From positions 25,455 through 89,454 of the forward strand of contig JAKEFB010000033.1 of NCBI GenBank assembly GCA_022616275.1: a DNA stretch of 64,000 nucleotides. Reading direction: 5' to 3'. How positions within the stretch are numbered: the stretch's first letter is position 1; each line of letters starts with the position of its first letter. Positions 50,289 to 56,780 of this stretch are shown piece by piece. Both the position numbers and the translations under genes were made by a program. The notes under the pieces are model-generated. The model saw only the letters and a program-made list of their open reading frames with translations. It did no database searches and had not been told where the DNA came from. This stretch comes from Chloroflexota bacterium (lineage in GTDB: Bacteria; Chloroflexota; Anaerolineae; Promineifilales; Promineifilaceae).

Positions 50289-51235
50289 TAACTGTGTTGG
50301 GCCAGAATGCGCCTGGCAATTTTAGCCATATGCCGGCGCAGTTCGGCCGGCTCTAAGATTTCCACCTTCTCCCCCCAACTGAATAGCCAGCCCTCGATTT
50401 GATCGAAGGAACGCGGCCGGTAAACCATGAGCGCGTCCCCCTCTTCAGAGCTGTTGTTGATAGCAGCCGTTTCTGTTTCGTCCAGGCTATAATGCTGCCG
50501 CTCCCGCACCCAACGCACGATGGAGGCGTCAAATCGGACCACGATCCGCAGCGGGCCTGGTTGGGGTATCTGCACGCCCAGGTCGCGCGGCGTAAACTGT
50601 TCCTGGCGGAGAGTGAGTTTGTCAATCCGGTCAAGGCGAAAAGCGCGCGCTCCCTGCCGCAAGCGACAATAAGCGGACAAGACCCAGGCTTTATCTATCA
50701 TTACCAACTGCATGGGTTCTACGTCTCGCTCGGTTACTTCGTTGCTGTGTTGGGCGTGGTAGCGCAGGTGAACAACCTGCCGCCGGTGAATGGCCTCCTG
50801 CAGGCGCAAGAAGCGAGGATCGTCAAAGTCGAGGGGGGAATTGGGAAAGGCAAAAAAGCGAATGATGGCCTGTAAGGCTTCGGCCTGGCGCAGGGTCGCG
50901 GCCGGCAGGACGGCCCGGATCTTTTCCAGGGCAGCCTGGGCGGCTTTTTGGGTGTCGCCGGCCGTCGTAAACCCAGACAGCATAGAGACGGCCAGGAACA
51001 GCGCCCGGGCCTCTTCGGGAGAGAAGGCAATGGGCGGCAAGTAGTAGCCTGGCATCAGCCGGTAGCCTTCGCCGGGCATGGCGGCGATAGGCACGCCGAC
51101 TTCGCCAAGCGCCTGGATGTCCCGGTAAACGGTCCGCTCGCTGATTTCAAATCGCCGGGCAAAATCCTGCGCCCGCATCAGCCCCCGGCTCTGAAAGAGG
51201 AGCAGGTAGGCCATGAGACGGTCAACGCGGTTCAT
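50288..51235 (-). CDS. HTH/WYL-domain transcriptional regulator (YafY/DeoR-like)
   Basis: The 315-residue protein has an N-terminal winged helix (~1-60, 'DFARRFEISERTVYRDIQALG') and a WYL domain (~140-235, 'VVHLRYHAQHSNEVTERDVEPMQ', 'WVLSAYCRLRQGARAFRLDRI') with a C-terminal extension. WYL regulators sense nucleic-acid or nucleotide signals and often control defence or DNA-damage genes. It sits 4 bp downstream of the gene at 51240-52556, likely in the same operon, and may regulate it. Confidence 0.92.
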   Translation of the reverse strand: MNRVDRLMAYLLLFQSRGLMRAQDFARRFEISERTVYRDIQALGEVGVPIAAMPGEGYRLMPGYYLPPIAFSPEEARALFLAVSMLSGFTTAGDTQKAAQAALEKIRAVLPAATLRQAEALQAIIRFFAFPNSPLDFDDPRFLRLQEAIHRRQVVHLRYHAQHSNEVTERDVEPMQLVMIDKAWVLSAYCRLRQGARAFRLDRIDKLTLRQEQFTPRDLGVQIPQPGPLRIVVRFDASIVRWVRERQHYSLDETETAAINNSSEEGDALMVYRPRSFDQIEGWLFSWGEKVEILEPAELRRHMAKIARRILAQHS

Positions 51236-51239
51236 TCAC

Positions 51240-52556
51240 CTAGCCGGTCATCAAACGCACCCGGCCGCCCCCTCTGCTCCGGCCGGCCATACTCCGTACC
51301 AGTTGCCGGGCCACGTCGGCGTCCAGCCCCACGGCCAGCTCAATCAACAGGTCGGCCAGCACCCGCGCCTGGCGGGGGTCGGTGCGGGCTGCCTCGGCGG
51401 CCTGCCGGGCCGGGTGATTGGCCGGCAAATCGAGGTGGGCCACCCGGGCCAGCGCCTGCTGCGGGTCCACGTTGGCCAGCGTGTCCAGCCGCTCCACTTC
51501 CAGCAAGGCCTGGTAGAGACCGGCAGCGCCTTCGGAGCTAACTACCAGGGTGTTGCCGTGTTTGCGCAGCCGGCCGCGCACGCCGGCCTGGAACTGCAGG
51601 GCCCGGCCGCCGGCAACGTAGATGGGCTGTCCCTGCTCATTCCGGACGACCAGAGCCACCCGGCCGGGGATAATTCGCCCCACCCGCCGCGCCTCCAGCA
51701 CCGGCCAACTGAGTGTTACCCGCTCGGCCGTGGCCGTGGAAATGTCGATCGTCTCCCCAAAGACGTTGCCTTCCAGCCGGACAGCGGCGCCCAACCTTTG
51801 CCAAAAGACGGTCCAGTACATGGTCAACTGGCGCAGCGGCTTCGAGCGGCCAAGCTCTGCCAGCGTCTCCTGGACGTGGGCCTGGGCCACCCCGGGCTCG
51901 GCCAGCCAGCCGGCCAGCTCCAGGAGCAGGTCTTGCCGCAGCTTGTCCGAGCGCAACTGTCCAATGGTGGCCAGCCACTTCAAGCCGTCGAAAGGGCTAC
52001 GGCGCAGCAGCTCCGCCTGGCCAGCTTCCAGCTCTTGCAGAAGCTTTTCGCTTTCCGCTTTCAACCGTTCGGGGGACCGGGCCAGGATGTTAAAGACGCG
52101 GTTCAATAAGCGCTCAGCGGTCCACATTGCCTCCAGCCGATCCTCGCCGGCGGGGTGGGCCTGGGTCTGCTGCAACGCTTCGTGGGCTTTGGGCAGCCAG
52201 CGGTCGGCAAAGGCGCTGAAATCGGCCGACGTAAAGTAGTGGGACGACCACCACATAAAAGCGTTGTAATTGTCAATTACCATCAGGTCGTCCAGCGCCG
52301 CCGGCCGCCACAGCGCCTCGGGCAGCTCCAACAGCTCTTTGCGCGACGGCCACGCGCTCAAGCGGCCGGCTTCAGGCCGGTGGCGCAACCAGGCGGTTAA
52401 CGCTTCGGCGGTGATCTCGATCAGCCCGGGCGCATCCACCGTCAGCATCTGGTTGCTGGCCGGCTGCCGGCCGGCGAAAAAGAGGCGTTCGCCGTAATAA
52501 CCCAGGCGGGCCGACACCCGGTTGCCGTAAATTTCAGTGACGACGACGAATTTCAT
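51240..52556 (-). CDS. Unknown 438-aa protein, coupled to upstream unknown gene
   Basis: No domain is recognised. An N-terminal beta-rich part ('MKFVVVTEIYGNRVSARLGYYGE'), a long helical middle and a C-terminal beta barrel-like part ('RIIPGRVALVVRNEQGQPIYVAGG') can be seen. The protein is soluble. The start codon overlaps the stop of the 550-aa gene by 4 bp, indicating that the two proteins are made together, and a WYL regulator gene follows. Confidence 0.75.
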   Translation of the reverse strand: MKFVVVTEIYGNRVSARLGYYGERLFFAGRQPASNQMLTVDAPGLIEITAEALTAWLRHRPEAGRLSAWPSRKELLELPEALWRPAALDDLMVIDNYNAFMWWSSHYFTSADFSAFADRWLPKAHEALQQTQAHPAGEDRLEAMWTAERLLNRVFNILARSPERLKAESEKLLQELEAGQAELLRRSPFDGLKWLATIGQLRSDKLRQDLLLELAGWLAEPGVAQAHVQETLAELGRSKPLRQLTMYWTVFWQRLGAAVRLEGNVFGETIDISTATAERVTLSWPVLEARRVGRIIPGRVALVVRNEQGQPIYVAGGRALQFQAGVRGRLRKHGNTLVVSSEGAAGLYQALLEVERLDTLANVDPQQALARVAHLDLPANHPARQAAEAARTDPRQARVLADLLIELAVGLDADVARQLVRSMAGRSRGGGRVRLMTG

Positions 52557-54205
52557 GCCTCGCCTCCGGGAACGCCGGCCGCCAGCGCCTGGAAGGCCCG
52601 CAGCCGGTCCAGGAACTCGGCAAAACGCTGGGCGGCCGAATCGCTGTTGCGCTGCCAGATGCCAAAGTGCCAGAACGAGGTGGCCAGGATCAGGTTGGCG
52701 TAATAGTCGTAAGCCAGGCAGACCTCGCCCGGCGCGCCAAAGACCGTGCTCAGGTTGAAGGCGCGCTCAAAGGGCAGCAGCGCGGCCAGGATTTCCATGC
52801 TCTGGGCAAAGGGCAGGTCCAGCACCAGCGGCGCCTGGGGGTCTAGCTCGGCCAGCACCCGGGCCACGGCCGCGTAGTCATAGGTGTAACTGTAATGGGT
52901 TGCCAGGCCGCCAAATTCGGAGAGCAGCCATTGCTCCAGCGCGTTGGGCGCGTCGGCCAGGTGTCTGGCCACCTCTTCCAAATCTAGCGGCGGCACTTCC
53001 TCGACACCGTCCTGGTACAGCAGAAAGAGGCGGGCCGGCATGGCGCTACTCAGCACCGTATAGAGCAGAAAGCTCATCAGGTGAATGACGTTGCCCGGCT
53101 GGACGTAGCTCAACGGCCCCGGCTCTGGCAGCAGCCCGGCCGCCTGCCGGCCGAAATGGCGCATCAAGGGAATGTACAGCGGTTCCAGCGTCAACTGCCG
53201 CACCCGGTGCGGCGCGTTGATAAAGGCCTGGGTCACTTTGTGGAAAGGAATGTCCAGGCCGCGCTCGACAATGCCGTGGCGGACCTTGTCCGCCAAGAGC
53301 CGGATGTGGCCCCCGGTCAGCCAGTCGCCCCATTCCCGCAACCGCAGCAGTGATTCCACGGCCGTGGCGCAGCGCACGGCGTAGTCGCGCAGCCCGGCCG
53401 CCTGGGGCGAATGCTGGTCGTTCAGCCGCAGCCCGGCGCTGCCCAGCAGCCCCATAAACGAAGTCAGCGGAATCTCTCGCCGGCCGTTCTCCAGGGCCCG
53501 CAAGAAAGCGCCCACGTCCCCGGCGGCCAGCGCCTGCCGGGCGCGCAAATAGGCGCCGACCGGCTCCAGGAGCTGGCTATCCTCCAGTCCCCGGCCGTTG
53601 TCGAAGCACAAGCGGTGAATGGCCTCTTCCCGTTCTCCCTCAAAGCGGTAGCGCTGCAAGGCGGCCGAAGCTTTGATGGTCTGCCGGTACTTGAGGACGG
53701 CCACGTTGGGGGCCTGGGCCAACAACTCGCGGAACAGAGCACGCAAAGCAGGGTAACGGGGGTCTTCCACCAGCCGGAAACGGAGCGCCCGCCGCCAGCC
53801 GGTAAAGATGTGGGCGGCCGGCTTGAGGACGGCAATGGGAAAGGCCAATCGCCAGTGCCAGGGCAGGGCTTCCAGGAAGGTCCGCGCCAGCCCTTCGTCG
53901 CCGCCCTGCCAGGCCTGCAGGGCCAGCAGCAGCTTGTAGTCGTTGAGCAGCGACCGGGCCTCGCCGGCCAGCGCCTGCCGCTCGGCCGGCGACGATTGCC
54001 GCACCAGGCTCCAGCCGCGGTTGAGGTGCTCGGCCTCGCTCAACGTCCGGGTGACGACCAGTTTGTCCGTCAGCGCCGCGTCGTAAAGGGGGTTGCCGGT
54101 GGACAGCGGCAGCGGCACGGCCAGGTCGTGTAGTGGCAGCGCCCGGCCGAGGGCCAGGTTCATCTTGTAGCGTCGTTTTAACTCGCGAATAGGGACAACA
54201 GCCAT
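52553..54205 (-). CDS. Unknown 550-aa protein
   Basis: The protein is predominantly helical with many Arg/Leu-rich segments; no family is recognised and no membrane segment or signal peptide is seen. The ATG at 54205 (MAVVPIRELKRRYKMN) is preferred to a GTG at 54229 that lies inside an inverted repeat. The leader upstream contains hairpins that look like an attenuator. Together with the overlapping 438-aa gene it forms a two-gene module of unknown role. Confidence 0.75.
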   Translation of the reverse strand: MAVVPIRELKRRYKMNLALGRALPLHDLAVPLPLSTGNPLYDAALTDKLVVTRTLSEAEHLNRGWSLVRQSSPAERQALAGEARSLLNDYKLLLALQAWQGGDEGLARTFLEALPWHWRLAFPIAVLKPAAHIFTGWRRALRFRLVEDPRYPALRALFRELLAQAPNVAVLKYRQTIKASAALQRYRFEGEREEAIHRLCFDNGRGLEDSQLLEPVGAYLRARQALAAGDVGAFLRALENGRREIPLTSFMGLLGSAGLRLNDQHSPQAAGLRDYAVRCATAVESLLRLREWGDWLTGGHIRLLADKVRHGIVERGLDIPFHKVTQAFINAPHRVRQLTLEPLYIPLMRHFGRQAAGLLPEPGPLSYVQPGNVIHLMSFLLYTVLSSAMPARLFLLYQDGVEEVPPLDLEEVARHLADAPNALEQWLLSEFGGLATHYSYTYDYAAVARVLAELDPQAPLVLDLPFAQSMEILAALLPFERAFNLSTVFGAPGEVCLAYDYYANLILATSFWHFGIWQRNSDSAAQRFAEFLDRLRAFQALAAGVPGGEA

Positions 54206-54218
54206 CTTGCGCTTCGTA

Positions 54219-54279
54219 GTGCCTGGCACGGGGCAAGTGATCTTGGATTATCCAGTCGTTCTGTCCCGTGCCAGGCACT
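54219..54279. repeat. Perfect 15-bp inverted repeat (GTGCCTGGCAC family)
   Basis: AGTGCCTGGCACGGG (54219-54233) and CCCGTGCCAGGCACT (54265-54279) are perfect inverted copies with a 31-nt spacer. The core is shared with repeats at 308-380 and 3726-3785. Confidence 0.7.
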
Positions 54280-54287
54280 TTGGTAGA

Positions 54288-54375
54288 GAAAAAGGGCCGC
54301 TGGGTACATAGGTCCAGCGGCTTTTGGAGGTTAACAGCCTCACTGAAAGCTCCACAATCCATCGGTCGTGGAGCG
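54288..54375 (-). terminator. Attenuator-like leader hairpins upstream of the unknown gene pair
   Basis: On the minus strand a first hairpin GCTCCACG...GTGGAGC (about 54348-54375) is followed by GCCGCTGG...CCAGCGGC (54296-54321) and a T run (54288-54293). This intrinsic-terminator shape lies before, not after, the 550-aa gene. Either it ends an unseen upstream transcript or it is an attenuator of the gene pair. The remaining 54380-54549 holds only short GTTCAT-type repeats and two copies of ACAGACGCAAGATTTTG. Confidence 0.55.
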
Positions 54376-54549
54376 CCACAACTTTAACCGGCCGCCATGC
54401 AATCGGCAAGCTTTTATGGTATCATGAGTTTGAGAAATTCTTCACTTTCAAACAAAAACAGACGCAAGATTTTGTGTAATCACGTACAGACGCAAGATTT
54501 TGCGTCTCTACCGTTCATCGTTCATTATCCATCAATCAAGGAGGTAACG

Positions 54550-55983
54550 ATGGCTCTGGCGCATGGCGGCGAACTGGTCGCCCAGGCTTTGGCTGCCCAG
54601 GGGGTAACGACCATTTATACCCTCTGCGGCGGGCACATTGCCCCCATTTACGACGGCTGCCTCAACAGTAATATCGCCGTCATTGACTTTCGTCACGAAC
54701 AGGCGGCGGCCCACGCCGCCGACGCCCACGCCCGCCTCACCCGCAACATTGGCGTGGCCGCCGTCACGGCCGGTCCCGGCGTCACCGACGCGGTTACGGC
54801 CGTGGCCAACGCTTACCAGGCCCGGAGCCCGCTGGTCTTGCTGGGCGGCGCGGCGCCCCTCAACCGGCGCGGGATGGGGGCGCTGCAGGAAATGCCCCAG
54901 GTCGGCCTCTTCCGCGAGATTAGCAAGGCCAGCTTTACGGTCGAAAAAACGGAGGAGATTTCAGCCCGGCTGCACGAGGCCTTTACCGTGGCCCTGACCG
55001 GCCGGCCGGGACCGGTCTTTGTTGAACTGCCGTTCGACGTGTTGTTCAATATCGTAGACACGTCTGGCCCGTTGCCCCGCGTCACCGCCGAACCGCCAGC
55101 TCCGGAAGTCAGCGCCGTGCAGCGCATCTTTGAGTTGCTGCGGGCCGCCCAACGGCCGCTCCTCCTGGCCGGCAGCCAGGTCTATTGGGACGAAACCCAC
55201 CAGGCGCTGCAGGCGCTGACTGAGCAGACGGGCCTGCCCGTCTTCAGCAATGGGGCCGGCCGGGGCACGTTGCCCATGACTCACCCTCACCATTTCATGC
55301 TGGCCCGCTCGGCTGCCCTGCGCCAGGCGGACCTGGTCGTCCTCGTGGGCACCCCCCTGGACTTTCGGCTGAAGTACGGCCAGGAGAACTGGCACCCCGA
55401 CGGCCGGCTGATCCAGATTGAGAATGATCCGGCCGAATTGCATCACAACCGGCCGGCCGAGGTCGCCGTCGTGGCCAACGCGCGGCTGGTGCTGGAAGCT
55501 CTCAGCGAAGGGCTGCAAGGCGTCCGTTACGACGACTGGCTGGCCCAGGTCTGCATCCTGGAAGACGAGGCCCGGGCCAAAGTGGCCGCCTGGACCGCCC
55601 TGGGCGACGTGCCCATCAACCACTTCCGCTTTGCCGCGGCGGTCAACGACTTTGCAGACGAAGAAACGATCCTCATCGGCGACGGCGGCGACATCGTCAG
55701 CGCCTGCGCCAGGGTGATAGAACTGGTCCGGCCGGGGCAATGGCTCGACCCCGGCCCGCTGGGCTGCCTGGGGGTGGGCGCGCCCTTTGCCATTGCCGCC
55801 CAACACCTCTACCCAAAGCACAAGGTCTTGATCATCAACGGCGACGGCTCCTTCGGCCTCAACGGTTTCGAGTTTGATACGGCCGTGCGCTTTAATCTGC
55901 CCATCGTCAGTATTGTCGGTAACGACGCCGGCTGGGGCCAGCACAAAGTTCGTGTTGGGGATCCATTCCAGAATGGCGTATAA
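54550..55983 (+). CDS. ThDP-dependent enzyme (acetolactate synthase-like), 3'-truncated
   Basis: The 477-residue frame has three ThDP-enzyme domains in order: a Pyr domain (~1-165) with the activating Glu in 'DFRHEQAAAHAADAHARL', a central domain (~190-320), and a PP domain with the ThDP-Mg motif 'GDGSFGLNGFEFDTAVRFNL' and 'VGNDAGWG'. It resembles acetolactate synthase large subunits and oxalyl-CoA decarboxylase-like proteins. The usual last ~70 residues after 'GNDAGWGQ' are missing; the frame ends in unrelated 'HKVRVGDPFQNGV'. AAGGAGG precedes the ATG. It is probably non-functional or a chimaera (see junction finding). Confidence 0.85.
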   Translation: MALAHGGELVAQALAAQGVTTIYTLCGGHIAPIYDGCLNSNIAVIDFRHEQAAAHAADAHARLTRNIGVAAVTAGPGVTDAVTAVANAYQARSPLVLLGGAAPLNRRGMGALQEMPQVGLFREISKASFTVEKTEEISARLHEAFTVALTGRPGPVFVELPFDVLFNIVDTSGPLPRVTAEPPAPEVSAVQRIFELLRAAQRPLLLAGSQVYWDETHQALQALTEQTGLPVFSNGAGRGTLPMTHPHHFMLARSAALRQADLVVLVGTPLDFRLKYGQENWHPDGRLIQIENDPAELHHNRPAEVAVVANARLVLEALSEGLQGVRYDDWLAQVCILEDEARAKVAAWTALGDVPINHFRFAAAVNDFADEETILIGDGGDIVSACARVIELVRPGQWLDPGPLGCLGVGAPFAIAAQHLYPKHKVLIINGDGSFGLNGFEFDTAVRFNLPIVSIVGNDAGWGQHKVRVGDPFQNGV

Positions 55984-56679
55984 TTCATCAACCCTATAGG
56001 GCTGCAAACTCCACCGCTGGGGTGGCGTGCCGTCGGCAAAATAGACTTCCAGCCAGTGCTGGCCCACTTGAACGGCCGTATGTCCTTCAGGCGACTGCAG
56101 GCCTTCACCGGGACAGGGCAACTCGCCATGCCCGTAGGGCGTTTCGGGAAATACGACGTAGGCCCCTGATAAATAAAGTGTTTCATCAGGGCTATAGTTA
56201 AACTCAAAGACGACGTTGTTCGATTGGGCCTTGTCGCCAAAATCCCAGGCGGGATACCAATCAGCCGTAAAAACCCACAGGACGGCGCTGCTTTCGTACT
56301 CCTGGTAACTATAGCTCGTACACTCAGGGGGACCTGACAGCCGGGACCTCATTTCACTGAGAAACCGCTGTTTGAGCATGGGTACTCCGCCGTCTGTCTT
56401 GTAGATTCCCACGCTGACCTGCTCCAGGGCCAGTTCTTCAAAGAGAGAAACGTTTCCGGCTTGCAGCCCGGTGCGCAGGCGGGCCAACAACTCCTCTGGC
56501 GAAGGTGGGCTTTGTAGTTGTGGAGGAGAAGTAATAGCCGGAAGCTGGGTTGGGCCGGGCGCGGCCGTGGGTAGGGGGGTAGACGAGGGCCGTATAGGAA
56601 TTGACGAGGGTGGGGAATTGATACAGGCGGCCAGAGCAGCGGCCGTAGCCAGGGCGAGAGCTAACATTATCTGTTTCAT
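54961..56679 (-). CDS. Lipoprotein gene, 3' end lost and fused to antisense sequence
   Basis: The ATG at 56679 has AAGGAGG upstream. The N-terminus is a lipoprotein signal with lipobox LAAC19, then a Pro/Thr/Ser linker and a secreted domain (~60-245, 'EELLARLRTGLQAGNVSLFEELALE', 'YELYAIL-like' end 'VDELYAILEWIPNTNFV'). This true part ends at about 55940. Beyond that, the frame runs on through the antisense strand of the ThDP gene to 54961, which is not expected to be real protein. The authentic C-terminus is absent. Function unknown. Confidence 0.6.
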   Translation of the reverse strand: MKQIMLALALATAAALAACINSPPSSIPIRPSSTPLPTAAPGPTQLPAITSPPQLQSPPSPEELLARLRTGLQAGNVSLFEELALEQVSVGIYKTDGGVPMLKQRFLSEMRSRLSGPPECTSYSYQEYESSAVLWVFTADWYPAWDFGDKAQSNNVVFEFNYSPDETLYLSGAYVVFPETPYGHGELPCPGEGLQSPEGHTAVQVGQHWLEVYFADGTPPQRWSLQPYRVDELYAILEWIPNTNFVLAPAGVVTDNTDDGQIKAHGRIKLETVEAEGAVAVDDQDLVLWVEVLGGNGKGRAHPQAAQRAGVEPLPRPDQFYHPGAGADDVAAVADEDRFFVCKVVDRRGKAEVVDGHVAQGGPGGHFGPGLVFQDADLGQPVVVTDALQPFAESFQHQPRVGHDGDLGRPVVMQFGRIILNLDQPAVGVPVLLAVLQPKVQGGAHEDDQVRLAQGSRAGQHEMVRVSHGQRAPAGPIAEDGQARLLSQRLQRLVGFVPIDLAAGQEERPLGGPQQLKDALHGADFRSWRFGGDAGQRARRVYDIEQHVERQFNKDRSRPAGQGHGKGLVQPG

Positions 56680-56780
56680 CGGGTGATGCCTCCTTTTCCT
56701 GCTAAGGGTCACCACCCATAATAAGGGAGCGGCCTGGTTGTTGCCCGACGATTAGGCGGTGGTTGGGCAACGGCCGTTAG

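Noticed and set aside
54961-55930. Minus-strand part of the long lipoprotein frame
   Set aside because: This portion is antisense to the well-supported ThDP enzyme; only the region above ~55940 is believable lipoprotein sequence.
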